Positions 1 through 10,337 of a stretch of 64,000 nt of DNA are shown one piece after another. The stretch comes from Euptelea pleiosperma (lineage: Eukaryota; Streptophyta; Magnoliopsida; Ranunculales; Eupteleaceae): NCBI GenBank assembly GCA_035048495.1, contig CM068553.1, positions 12,664,520-12,728,519 of the forward strand. Reading direction: 5' to 3'. The position numbers were made by a program, and so were the translations under genes. The notes under the pieces are model-generated. The model was not told where the DNA came from, did not search any database, and saw only the letters and a program-made list of their open reading frames with translations. How positions within the stretch are numbered: position 1 is the stretch's first letter; each line of letters opens with the position of its first letter.

Positions 1-616
1 TCGAAATTGTAACTCTTGTTAGAAAGCTTCACAGAAATTCTTTGGCATAAAATCTTGTAAAGGAGGATGTTGAAATATTGGAAAGTCATGAAAGTTAAAT
101 GCTTTAGCATTCTCATTCTCAATTTACTTTGCATTTCTGGCAATGCAACATATTAGCAAATAGAAAGGGTAGAATCACTAAATTAATGTGGATCTTTTAA
201 AACATCACAGAAGGTAAGCGAAATAAAGAATTTAGATTGTAAAGAATATTTTGATGGTCAAAGAACAACTGGGAATCACAAAGAACATTTTATATGATTG
301 ATATTAGTTAAATATAACCAAGCATGCTTAAGATGGGCATGTGTTAACTAGGAACTGAGAACATAGTAAAATTTAAGGGTAACTTGACTAGTCTGAAGAG
401 TATATATGACTTAAGTTTCAATTTTGCAAGTTCAAAGTTATTTAGTTTATTTTGGTCAAACACAAATCCTTAGAATATCCAGAATAAATTATATTTGAAA
501 TGTAGAAGAAACATTCTCACTTTTCGAAGCGTAGAAGCATGAATAGATGATTATCAACTAATACTTTATGGGGTGTGGTATGCTTAATTTGATTAAAAAA
601 AAATGGGTTGTTTCAG
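1..616. other. Non-coding, probable intron of the gene ending at 760
   Basis: This AT-rich stretch has no supported coding exon. It ends in an acceptor-like sequence (GGTTGTTTCAG at about 606-616) directly before the terminal exon at 617. Most or all of it is therefore probably intron of a plus-strand gene whose earlier exons lie left of the window. Confidence 0.4.
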
Positions 617-760
617 GTGATCTTGGATGAAGCAATCGCAAAGCTTAATCCCGATTTCTTTTGGTTGGGAGGTGGAGATATCGATCTGAAGCTGGGGATC
701 AGGACCTCCCAATTCATCAACTTTGTTAAACCTTTTATTGTCAGCTGTAGTAGTACTTGA
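617..760 (+). CDS. Terminal coding exon of an unrecognised plus-strand gene (partial)
   Basis: After a clear acceptor (TGTTTCAG, ending at 616) the frame stays open for 47 codons to a TGA at 758-760. An AATAAA follows ten bases later at 771-776. The peptide starts VILDEAIAKLNPDFFWLGGG and continues with an acidic/hydrophobic segment (IDLKLGIRTSQF, then INFVKPFIV), which looks like ordinary folded protein rather than random translation. I do not recognise the family. The rest of the gene would lie upstream of base 1. The opposite-strand ORF over the same bases is a shadow. The phase at the acceptor is inferred only from the open frame and the protein-like composition. Confidence 0.5.
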   Translation: MILDEAIAKLNPDFFWLGGGDIDLKLGIRTSQFINFVKPFIVSCSST

Positions 761-1900
761 ATATTGAAAAAATAAAATTACCGAGTCAATTAAACGAAAC
801 AAATCTTACAATACTGTTTAGTTGAAATAGGATTGCATGTGATCATGACCGTCTGATAACATCGGGAATTGCCATTTTTAAGGGCTTGTCAATTCTGTCG
901 GGATCTGGATTTGGGATGTCTGTTTTCATTAGAGCAGGCATTTTTGGTATTCCATTTTTTTTTTAATTATGTTTTTGGGATTTTGAAATTTGGTTAAGAT
1001 GTTTGTTTGTGTTTTTAATTTGTTTGGGAGACATTCTTGGAATTGTTGCAACCACTGTCTCTGGTTAGGCTTCGAATCTGGTGCCTAAGAAACCTTTGTA
1101 ATTTAACTCTAGGTGCACCTGGTTAGCCCATGTGATTAAAAGATTAAACTAATCTGGTGTTCTTGAAGTAATAAAATGGAATTTGTAGTGTCTGACCGTC
1201 TGAGTAGTCCATCTGACAGATAAAAATTACAAAAAAGGTCTAATGGCTGCTTTGTTAACTTTTTTTTATGGTCAACGAGCTCCTCAAGGAACAAGTGCCT
1301 AATGTTGACTCTGTAGGAAGAAGAAGTGCCCTATTGCCCGAGTAATGGATTCAATGGAAGTTCTATACAAGCAAGATAAATATATAGACCATTTTTCCCA
1401 CAGTTGACTATAGCCTTAAACGGTCCACAAAATGGACGATCCTGACGATCCGGACCACTTGATCTTCCACTGCTTTTGATGGTAATTTATTCCTTTAGAG
1501 CAGTAGTACAGAAAATAGTTCACTGATGCAGGATTGTTTGATGTGTTCAGTTTTTGCACATGACATGCAACAGTGGTTGCATGGCTTAGAGTGGAGGGAA
1601 TGCTTATTGTGTTAGCAAACGGAAAAAAACATCATTTCTGACCAATCAAAAATGGCCACCTATACATGTGGGCCCACAGAACTTTATAGACCCTTTAGCC
1701 CATGTATTGGTGGTGATTTCATGCATGATCCTATAATTCTGTTACAAAACATCTTTAAAATTTCTGAAGAGAGGAAGATAAATTAGCAAATCAAGTTTAG
1801 TTATCACCTATTAGAGTGGTCATTAGGCCTTGAAGTCAGTCTGAAAAGTAGAAACTTGTGAGAAACAACATTTGGTAGAACTGTGAAAGTAGAACCAACT
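761..1900. other. Intergenic, no gene seen
   Basis: This is AT-rich sequence downstream of the terminal exon, with a poly(A)-signal-like AATAAA at 771-776. I see no protein-like frame and no inverted repeat I could assign to a family. Confidence 0.4.
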
Positions 1901-1929
1901 TGCTAATCAAGTTTAATCCATCGATGATA

Positions 1930-2470
1930 GGGAGGTTACAAGGTCTTTAATTAAGTGAAACTTCCCGTGACGGAAGATATGTTACGACTACAAATGTCGA
2001 TCCTCCTTGCAACCAACTAGAGAAAAAAAAAAAAAAAAAAAAAAAGAGAGAGGAGAGAGATCATTAGGCCTTAAAAATTACCCAAACTCGAAACTTCCGA
2101 TAAAAGATTTCCTAAAACAGCAAAAGCAGAACCGTCGAGTCTCCTAAGCTGAAATTCCCGAGACGGAAGATATATTACGACTACAAATGTCGATCCTCCT
2201 TGCAACCAACTAGATAATTGAGTCAGTTATTGATGATATAGATAGGTAATTAGGCCTTAAACGCAGCCCAAACTCGAAACTTCAGATGGAAGATTTGCTA
2301 AAACAGCAAAATTAAGTATAAACCGTCGAACCTCCTTGCAACCAACTTACTAATTAAGTTTAATTATCAATTATAAAGTCGTCACTAGGCCTTAATGCCG
2401 CAACCCCAAAGGGGAAATCTTTGAGAAAGAAGAATCGTTACGACTGCGACCGACTTGTTAATCACGTTTA
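1930..2470. repeat. Degenerate tandem repeat, about four units
   Basis: A motif of about 60-70 bases recurs near 1960-2020, 2150-2212, 2275-2345 and, more weakly, 2400-2470. Shared words are GACGGAAGATAT, TTACGACTACAAATGTCGAT and CCTCCTTGCAACCAACT. Units are spaced about 100-190 bases apart, and each is preceded by wording like TTAGGCCTTAA. A poly(A) run near 2022-2045 lies between units 1 and 2. There is no coding frame. This is probably a local duplication of non-coding sequence. Confidence 0.6.
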
Positions 2471-3834
2471 ATTTCGATAATAGATTGCGCGAATTATGAG
2501 ATGGAAATCTCTGAAATTAGAACTTCCTTGCAAGCAAAACACCCTGACCCCATGTGAGGGATGATAACTGTGGAACTCAACTGAAAGTGTAGAAACCAAC
2601 TGATAACTGCCATCCTCATTTAAGAAGAAACCAACCACCACATCATACACCAATGCCCACACAACCATGTCTTATGTTTCTTCTTTTTATTCACAATCTC
2701 ATTAATAAAAGGAAAAGGAGAAGCACAAGCAATATATATGAGGGACCATATATGATCCATCAACTCACCATATTCTCACAAGCTACAACTGTTCTTTGAA
2801 TTAATAAATTGCAAATTTTAAATATATATATATATCTCATAATAATATTAGGGCATTTTGAGAAAAATTATTGATCATCTAGGGTGATAAGTTGTGGATG
2901 GGCGGTTTCCGGTGGGGTTGCTCGTAATCCATGACTACTACATCTTCGACGACACCGTTTTCCTTAGAATCTATAGTTTCTTCGGTAACATGGAACCCAG
3001 ATCCTAGCACTGACCGTGCTCGCCTCTCCGATCCCTACACAAGCACCACACGATAACCGTTACACCACCATCCATCCCTCTTGCATTGATCACCACATGC
3101 ATATCTCCATGCATGGACATCCATAATTGCACCATTCTTTCTATGAAAGAGAGTTCCTCTCACATGTACGTGTAGGTACAAGCAAGCACATGACATGGAC
3201 ATGCATATGCATGCACAGACCATCTGCTCTTGCCACCCTCAGTAAGGACAAGGTGAAGGATATGGGCCATGAGTCTTGGTCACCACTACCCCCCTACACA
3301 TTAATGCCCTAACTACTACTATACTCTACACCAATCCAAAAATACAAAAGCATGGTGTAATTTACCTCAATTTTAGTTGACTGTTGCAAACCCACATCAT
3401 CAGAAGATATTATAATCTCACTTCCTGCATGTCCCATCATTTTCAATTATATTAATTAATTAATATTATTAATATTAATATCCATATTAATATTAATTAA
3501 TATGAAAATGGGTAGCAGAAGAAGAAAGAAAATAAGAAGTTCTAGCTAGAACAGAAAATATATTAATATTTGATGGCCAAAGTTGTGATATTTCTCATCA
3601 AAAAAGCATTATCTGATGTACAATAAACAGGCCAAGGCATGGCAACACATACAAGATTATGTTGGAGGTTGTTATAGTTATCTTGCTCGTACTGAATATT
3701 TGAGTCCTAAGAGTCTAAAGGCCTACTAGTTCTTCATTCTTGTGTTTTTTTGAGAGTTTTTTTGGATATGTTAGGTAGTAAGATCAGAAATACCCTCAAG
3801 GAAGAAGAAAATGAGGGAGAAAAGGGTGCATGGT
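2471..3834. other. Intergenic, 3' side of the peptide-hormone gene
   Basis: No gene is supported here. The stretch contains AT-rich runs (about 2820-2850 and 3445-3505, with imperfect ATTAAT palindromes) and short ORFs without protein character. The 3' UTR of the minus-strand GOLVEN-like gene must lie just below 3835, but I could not place a poly(A) signal with confidence. Confidence 0.4.
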
Positions 3835-4374
3835 TCAGTTATGAGAAGGGGGGTGTGTCTTGGGTGGAGAATAGTCTAAGTTAAACCCAGGATGTTCAGT
3901 ACCATGTTTCTCATGAGGTACAGGCCATGAAACCGAAACAAGGGACTCGATTCGAACAACACCTGGAATCGTCGTTCCTTTCGATTCTCCAACTTCATTC
4001 AGATAAGCCTCCTCATGAGAATTCTTTGGCTTTTGAGTGCTTGCACCATCCCTATTTGTCAATCGTTGTCGCGTTGGGAGTTCCTTCGACAGGGTAGGCT
4101 TCTTCACGTTCGATGAAATTGAAGTCTCGTCGAGTATCGCCTTCTCTACATCCTGCATCATACCCACAAGATTAAAAGAGTTTTACTTAAAATTATATCT
4201 AATTAATTATGCTGAAAATCATGAATAATCTAACATTTAATTTGCACCAACCTTGGCAGAAAGGTTCTGTACTTGTCGACCGGACTCCTTATGGATGACG
4301 CCGAGATGGCGGCCGCTGCATGCATGGATAGAAAGACATAGAAGGAGAAGAAGAGAGGACATGATTGATGACAT
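3835..4374 (-). CDS. GOLVEN/RGF/CLE-like (CLEL) secreted peptide hormone precursor
   Basis: There are two exons: 4252-4374 (41 codons) and 3835-4152 (105 codons plus TGA), giving 146 residues. The donor (AAG|GTTGG) and acceptor (GATGCAG|GA) meet in phase 0. Residues 1-20 form a signal peptide (MSSIMSSLLLLLCLSIHACS) followed by GRHLG. The middle is a variable, charged propeptide. The last 13 residues, DYSPPKTHPPSHN, match the RGF/GOLVEN/CLEL pattern: Asp-Tyr for tyrosine sulfation by TPST, prolines open to hydroxylation, and a terminal His-Asn. In this family subtilases release the mature peptide, and RGFR/RGI receptor kinases perceive it in root meristem maintenance and gravitropism. The third residue from the end is Ser, where Arabidopsis RGF1 (DYSNPGHHPPRHN) has Arg. 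The 99-nt intron is small. A second in-frame Met lies at residue 5. The family call is firm; the orthologue is not assigned. Confidence 0.88.
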
Positions 4375-5459
4375 TATGATGAGAATGATAAGACTTAAAA
4401 AGGATAATAGAGACGAAGGAAGTGCAAAACAGTGGGATATGGGTTAGGGGACTTAAGGGGTAGGAGATGTAGTATTTGTACTGAAAGAAGGAAGAAAGAG
4501 CATTAAATGCAGGTTTTGTAGGAGATGAAGGAGGTTTTCGAAGAGAACATGCAGATGTGTGGGTGATGAGACGTGAGAAGGAAAATGTAGATATGGGTGG
4601 CCTCCCTTGTCTCCTCCCACTCTCACTTTTCAATCAAAATGGGACCCAAAACATAGACTCCTGTCAAGGAAAAGAGAAGAACAATGTAGAGGGTCTCAGT
4701 GAATATATGGAGATAGAAATCAAGAGATCAGTCCAAGAGAGAAGAAGGGTTTTTGATTTCTTTTAAAAAAAAACGAAGAGAAACAAAGACAAGAAGGTTG
4801 AGCCTGCCCGTTTGTTTCTATCGAGAAACTCCACTCCTTGTCTCTGTGTTAGATTTTACTACTGCATGGCTTGTGGCTCCGTGTTTGTTGCTCCTGCCCA
4901 CCTTATTTTCTTGACAAACTTACCATAGATTATTATTCTAACTTCTAAGCGAGACTGGTAGAACTGGAAAGTAGAAAAAAACTTCTTGGATGGATGGAAT
5001 ACATATATGTATGTACATACCCTTGAAGATTGAGTAATTACCCAAATGTCCTTTACCCCAGAAAAAAAATTTAGATGTCGCAGTACAACATCAAAGTCGC
5101 ATGTCGTAGCATTCAGGAATAGCCACCTGTATATGCGAGGTCTATGATAGTTTAGTCACACTCCCCATATGAATTCAGCTTCTCTAGCTGCTCCATGGTT
5201 TTGGGCAACTTTTGAGAAAAATATTGTTTCATCAAAGTCAATGGGAGTGACTCCAAAAGTTGCCACGTACACGAGAAGACAAAAAATTGAATACCCAGTT
5301 GGATATTTTAATCAAATTGAGATCTTGGAAGTATTCTATCCAATAGTTGTTGATTTTTCTTTCTGATTTTTACTTGGTGTAGGTGGAAAATCAATAAGCA
5401 GACTTGGTGTTTGGGTAATTCCAGGCATACAGGATTTCATTTCTTTTTAATTTAAATAA
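4375..5459. promoter_or_regulatory. Upstream region of the GOLVEN-like gene
   Basis: This is non-coding sequence 5' of the minus-strand start at 4374. On the gene strand the first 150 bases are pyrimidine-rich (CTTTC/TTCC words), as in a plant 5' UTR. I found no canonical TATA box at a convincing distance. The ORFs that cross the region on both strands have no recognisable protein character. Confidence 0.3.
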
Positions 5460-5618
5460 CTAGTGGGTGGCCCGTCCCCCGGCACTCCCTGACAAAGCAT
5501 TTGTCAAAATCAGGTGTGAGTGGCTGAGATCCACCGTCCAGTTTGGGAATAAGATCTTGGCCATCCCTTATGAAGCCGGATAAGAGGAGGAGACAACTTC
5601 CCTGTTTTGCTATATAGA
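5460..5618 (-). mobile_element. Helitron-like short non-autonomous element, copy 1
   Basis: This 159-bp unit is about 85-90% like 10338-10497. Read on the minus strand, both copies begin with TC directly after an A and end with CTAG directly before a T. That is the Helitron arrangement: 5' TC, 3' CTRR, insertion between A and T. Only a weak hairpin-forming GC-rich stretch lies near the 3' end. The two copies share the same ends but different flanks, so the boundaries are well defined. The class assignment is tentative. Confidence 0.5.
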
Positions 5619-5882
5619 TATCTTGTCTTTTTGTGCACATGCCGCCTTTTGGGAGTACTTCACAAAATTTTTGGTATTCATGTTGTCGACCCCAAACATT
5701 TTGGTATAAGGCACAGATGAGGATTGTGTGTGTGGTACGAAATTTACTTCGGGAAATTAAGACTTCAAATATGTAAATTAAGGTTTTGACTCAACTAAGT
5801 GAGCTTAATAAACTTCGTTGACTCCTTGTCAACTCAGCCAATTCGCGTTAAATACTAATTTTTTTTTTAGGTCGGGATTAGG

Positions 5883-6066
5883 GGACCCCCTTTTTCTGAC
5901 CCCACTCCAGAGTCGTGTTCTCGACGGTAGGTAGATTTCGAGAATCCAACTGTGGTTGATAGGGTTGAGCTGGCATTCACTTTTTGTCAGAGCTCAACCA
6001 CCGTTGGATTCGTGAAATCCACAGCCGAGCACACGACTCCTGAGAGGGGTCAGTAAAAGGGGGTCC
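5883..6066. mobile_element. Palindromic MITE, family C (copy 1)
   Basis: The terminal inverted repeats read GGACCCCCTTTTTCTGACCCC on the left and, reversed, GGACCCCCTTTTACTGACCCC on the right. The interior is also self-complementary (CGAGAATCCAACTGTGG pairs with CCACCGTTGGATTCGTG). A related copy lies at about 59270-59455. No clear target duplication was found and no coding capacity is present. Confidence 0.65.
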
Positions 6067-6264
6067 AAGGAGAGAGTCATTTTTTTTTAAGCTGACTTGA
6101 CCAAGATCAGGCTTGTCTCCTAATGTAATTTAATCTGTGTGGTTTGCTAAATGTGCTTGAAGATAATAAGGCAGTAATATCAGTGAAGAATGATGATTTG
6201 ATTTACCATGTTAGCGTGAACGGCGGTCGTCCAAGATCAAATAATCTATACAATTAAGGCAATT

Positions 6265-6545
6265 GTCCAAGTGAGCTGTTTTTTTTCTTTCGACTTTGCC
6301 CCTCAATTTCATCAAAGTTCATGGGCAAATGTGACTTTTCAAACTTCGCGACTAGGGGGGTGTCGACAGTTCATGGGCAAATGTTCCTAAAGTACTTAGA
6401 ACCCAAAAAATGATGAATTAATGTACCATGTTAGTGAGCATTTTGTGGTCAGGCAATTGTCCAAGTGGGCGGTTTTTTTCCGACGTCTGCCCCTTAATTT
6501 CATAAAATTTCATGGGCAAATGTGACTTTTCAAACTTCATTTTTT
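6265..6545. repeat. Local tandem duplication, two units about 185 bp apart
   Basis: The phrase from CAATTGTCCAAGTG through TCATGGGCAAATGTGACTTT occurs at about 6259-6345 and again at about 6452-6537 with a few changes. No coding frame is present. An A-rich run follows at about 6660-6675. Confidence 0.6.
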
Positions 6546-6734
6546 TCTCTTTTTTTTAACTGTGACTTGAGTTGCCACAATTTCAGATTTGCCCCTATAA
6601 ACTAATCTTCCAGAAATGCCATCTGAACTAAAAAATTTATATTTTGCCCCTTCTTCAGGTAAAAAAAAAAAAAAGCCCTACAATCACGCACGTGCAATGC
6701 ACTGCTCGTGGAAACCGAGTAGAACTTTGCTTAT

Positions 6735-7110
6735 CAGCTGCAGTCAGCAAAGTTGCTGACCATCTGCAATATGAGGCACATGGCATATTCTTAGAGATTT
6801 CTGACCATATAGATGTTTGGCCCAACCCTATAGATGGACATACAGACTAAAAATTATCCTGATTAGTGATTTTTAAGCATTGGATTGGAGTCGTTTTCAC
6901 GGGTTGATTTTCAACCGTAGAATTTGAGCATTGTTGAACATTATTTGGGATACCAAGATCCAAAGGTTTGGATTCACTAATCAGGCTGATTTTTGGTTTA
7001 TAGGTCCACCTAGGGATTGTCCAAACATCCATACAGTCAGCGTACTCTAAGAGTGTGCCACGTAGCTCATATTATGGACGGTTAACAACTTTGCTGACGG
7101 TCAGCAAATT
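6735..7110. mobile_element. MULE-like palindromic MITE, family A (copy 1)
   Basis: This copy carries the core of family A: a CAC(G/A)TGGC-type box, then CTGACC(G/A)TATxGATGTTTGGCC, a self-complementary interior (ATCAGCCTGATTAGTGATTT-like arms), then the mirror image ending in a second box and GCTCATATTATGG. The outer arms are inverted repeats reading GTCAGCAAAGTT(G) at both tips. The arms differ from those of most other copies in this window. Non-coding. Confidence 0.7.
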
Positions 7111-7820
7111 CTCCTCATGGAACCCCTAGCATTGGATTCTCCTAAATCAACGTTTCTAGTTGAAAGAACAACAGTGGTTTGTGGTCCCCATGCCATTACA
7201 TCACTCCCACGATATGAGAGGAGAATACACTTGACTTGATTAAATATTCAAAAAAATAGTTTATGTGGGGCCCACAGTTTATAGAGAAAACAAAACAGGT
7301 GGGTCCTACAGGAGTGTAGGGTTGGGGACAGGAGGACGAGAACGGGGAAGCAGAGATGCATGGCCAACCGCCGCTTGCACCTCTAGTAAGGGACATAAGG
7401 GGGAGGCTCCTACCGTCAGTAGCGGGATGGATGCCATGTGGCTAGAAACCCATGTGCCGAAAACATGAGATGTAGTGCCACGTGTACATGGGCCGCCAAA
7501 GCCGATGTTAATGTGTGGTCCACGTCCATCCATTGTTTTTGTTGTTTGTTCTTTGTTTGGTTTCATGTCGGCTTGGATCGACGGCGCGACAAAACTGGGT
7601 CCCGAGGCGGCTCGGGATTCGGGACTCTAGCGTTGAGAATTGGCTCGACTCGTGTCTTGTAAAAGTCAAGCAATACTCGCTCGGCTCGGCGCCGTTGTCG
7701 CTACGGCGATGTGGTTACCTGCGCATACTTGTTAGGTTTAGCCAAAGCGATTGTCAGCAGGTGCACTGCATGGGACCGAGGTTGGTTGGGGACCTTGGGG
7801 TTTGGTAGAGGGTGTGGAGT
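7111..7820. other. GC-richer non-coding stretch between two family A MITEs
   Basis: Base composition rises here, especially at 7570-7720, and many overlapping ORFs arise on both strands. None looks like a protein family I know, and the frames shadow each other. The GGCTCGG/TCGGGA words could come from an old LTR or from unique spacer. I assign no function. Confidence 0.35.
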
Positions 7821-7822
7821 AA

Positions 7823-8222
7823 ACTTTGCTGACAAGACCTGACATCAAGGCCAATGACAGGGCGTAATTTGAGCCACGTGGCACACTATTTGAGGATGCC
7901 GACCGTATGGATGTTTTTCCAATCCCTAGATGGACCTAGAAACCAAATATCAGCTTGATTAGTGATTTTAAACCTTTGGATCTTTGTACCTCAAACAATG
8001 GTCAATAATGCTCAAATTTTCCACGGTTAAAATCACGCCATGAAAACAATTCCAATCCAACGCCTAGAAATCACTAACTGGGCTGAGTTTATTTTTAGGT
8101 CCACCTAATGATTGGCCAAACATCCATACGGTCAGAGTCCTCTAAAAGTGAGCCACGTGGCTCATATTGAGCCCTGTCATCGGCCTTGATGACAGGACCC
8201 TGTTATCAAAGTTTTACTGGGG
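7823..8222. mobile_element. MULE-like palindromic MITE, family A (copy 2)
   Basis: This copy has the core words GCCACGTGGCACACT, GACCGTATGGATGTTT and the mirrored AACATCCATACGGTC, then GCCACGTGGCTCATATT. The arms carry GACATCAAGGCCAATGACAGG on the left and its approximate complement (CCTGTCATCGGCCTTGATG) on the right. A G-run (8219-8231) follows the right end. Two perfect G-box palindromes (GCCACGTGGC) lie near the ends. Confidence 0.7.
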
Positions 8223-8239
8223 GGGGGGGGGTTGTGCAC

Positions 8240-8565
8240 TGTCCATAGGAAATCTTACCTGACCACCCACAATATAGGTCACGTGGCATATTCTCAGAGG
8301 ACACTGACCGTATAGATGTGACCTATAAACCCAAAATCAACCTGATCAGTGATTTCTAAGCGTTAGTTGAAGTCATTTTCATAGGTTGATTTTAAATTGA
8401 GCATTATTTACCATTATTTGGGTATAAAGATCCGAAGGTTTGAAATCATTAATCAGGCTGATTTTTGGTTTGTAGGTCCACTAAGGGATTGGCCAAACAT
8501 CCATACAATCAGCATCCTCTAGCTCATATTATGGGTCAGAGCTTCCCTGACCGTCGGTGGTCAGG
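8240..8565. mobile_element. MULE-like palindromic MITE, family A (copy 3, different arms)
   Basis: The family A core is recognisable (TCACGTGGCATATTCTCAGAG at the left, AACATCCATACAATCAGCATCCTC at the right). Here the tips read TTACCTGACCACC on the left and, reversed, CTTGCCTGACCACC on the right. The tips are thus an inverted repeat that differs from copies 1 and 2. The right-hand G-box has been lost. Confidence 0.65.
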
Positions 8566-9074
8566 CAAGTTTTACTCGTGCATTCTTCAATGTTTAGAAA
8601 ACTGAGATTAAGAACAGTAATATGCAATAATGCGTTGAACATGGAGAAGAAACACAGGGTACTTGTCAAGTGGAGAGATGCTAGTGACCAAAAAAAAAAA
8701 ATGAAATTGGCTAAAGTGAGGATAGTGCCACATTACGTTATACAAGTTGAATATTGGAGAAAGAAAGCTCAGATGTTCAGTTCTCTACGTTATACAAGTA
8801 TGAACGGAAGAAAAAAATAACGGAAAAAAGCTCACATGTTAACGTCTCTCTCTATCATGCTCTTGTGAGGCTCACATGGAGATGAGTTTTAGGGTTGGTT
8901 TTTGGTCAGCTCACATTTGAAACTGCTTGGCAACACATTTTGTGCAAAACACATTAAATAACAGAAAAAATATATATATACAGTGATTTACGAGTATCCA
9001 AACAAAGAACATAGTTATTAAGCTTTTATGTTTAGGGGAAACTAACAAGAAGTGGCCAGATCGTCCCTAAAAAG

Positions 9075-9612
9075 TGTTAGGATCTTTACTAGACCTCAAG
9101 CTGTCATTCCTCCCGAAAAGATTATCTTGTCAGGAGAGGGCAAACTTTAGCATTTATACCACGATTGACGTCACACCCTGCGGGGCTCCACGATTCGATC
9201 TCGTGCCCCCCAACGGTGATCGACCTCGCACCTATGGACTAGTACCGCACCCTTAGGGAGGGCATTATTTAACCCCAACAATCCCCCCATCAATAATGTG
9301 CTTCCCATGACTCAATCTATTAACCCTTGATCTGATACCAATTGTTAAGATCTTTACTAGGCCTCAAACTTTCATTCCTCCCGAAAAGATATCTTGTCAA
9401 GAGATGGCAAACTTTAGCATTTATACCACGATCGACGTCACACCCTGCGGGGCTCCACAATTCGATCCCGTGACCCCCAACGGCGATCGACCTCGCACCC
9501 GCGGGCCCATTCCGCAATTCGATCTTGTGAGCATTTAACTCTAATGGCAATCAACCTCGCACCTATGAACCAGTACTGTACCCTTAGGGAGGGGCATTAT
9601 TTAACCCCAACA
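9075..9612 (-). mobile_element. Complete TRIM/SMART-type miniature LTR retrotransposon
   Basis: Two direct LTRs lie at 9075-9280 (206 bp) and 9343-9612 (270 bp). On the minus strand both start TGTTGGGGTTAAAT and end in ACA. The internal domain is only about 62 bp. Directly inside the minus-strand 5' LTR (9343) is a primer-binding site, AT then TGGTATCAGA (9331-9340), matching the initiator-Met tRNA. Directly before the 3' LTR is a polypurine tract, GATGGGGGGAT (9281-9291). A perfect 5-bp target duplication, AAAAG, flanks the element (9070-9074 and 9613-9617). The larger LTR carries an internal partial duplication (GATCGACCTCGCACC-like phrase repeated). There is no coding capacity, so it depended on an autonomous partner. 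Confidence 0.88.
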
Positions 9613-10337
9613 AAAAGTGGACAATGAGGAAATATTTTACTGGGGTTATCAATAAGCAAAGTCAGGGTCTGCCTTGGCCCAGCCCGACTTGGCATGATAG
9701 AAATAAGCCCAAGCTTGGCCTAGGTCTGATCCAGGTGTAGCCTCACTTAGGTCCCAGGCCTAAATCCATTTTGTACGATTCTTGGCTTGTTGAAAGATAT
9801 CTCCGAGACCTTCCACGATTATTTCTGTAGGTTTGTTAAGATTTTTTTGTTTTGGATGCCAATGAGTGATCTAAAACTCTGTGATTATGTTAGTGATGTT
9901 ATTAGGGTTATGGGGATACCATATATATCCTACCGTTTAATTTGTACCGAACACGTGTCCTCGCTAATACCAACTGCGCACACGTATGGTACAACATGCG
10001 ACTCGTGGGCTCCACTTTAATAAACAATGTATCAGTTAGTTTATAGTTGGGCAATTTAGTGTAACCCCTTCAAAAGTATTTTGTGTTACCCCCTTAACCT
10101 TCAAACTATGTTAATACCCCCTTTGACCAAACTTGGTCATCGTTAACTTAGACGTGTCTGTCAAAACTAACAAAAACTAATGTTTTGTCTTTCTCTTTCT
10201 TTTCATGTAACCCCCTCCCTAACACCATCATCGATTGCTGCCAGCCTACCACCACCCCTAACACCAACGTTGGATTAGTGTTATTTTTGTCCTTTTTTAT
10301 TTTAGGGTTGGTGTAATGGCCTTGTTTTATATATATA
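9613..10337. other. Intergenic, no gene seen
   Basis: This stretch holds a short GGCCC/AGGCC-rich phrase (9670-9770), a possible polymorphic-spacer-like C-run region (10055-10240), and no supported gene. The 77-codon ORF at 9787 has no family resemblance I can recognise. Confidence 0.35.

Noticed and set aside
7190..7810. Cluster of overlapping ORFs of 66-97 codons on both strands
   Set aside because: They shadow one another in a GC-richer stretch, have no recognisable domain, and lack splice or promoter context.
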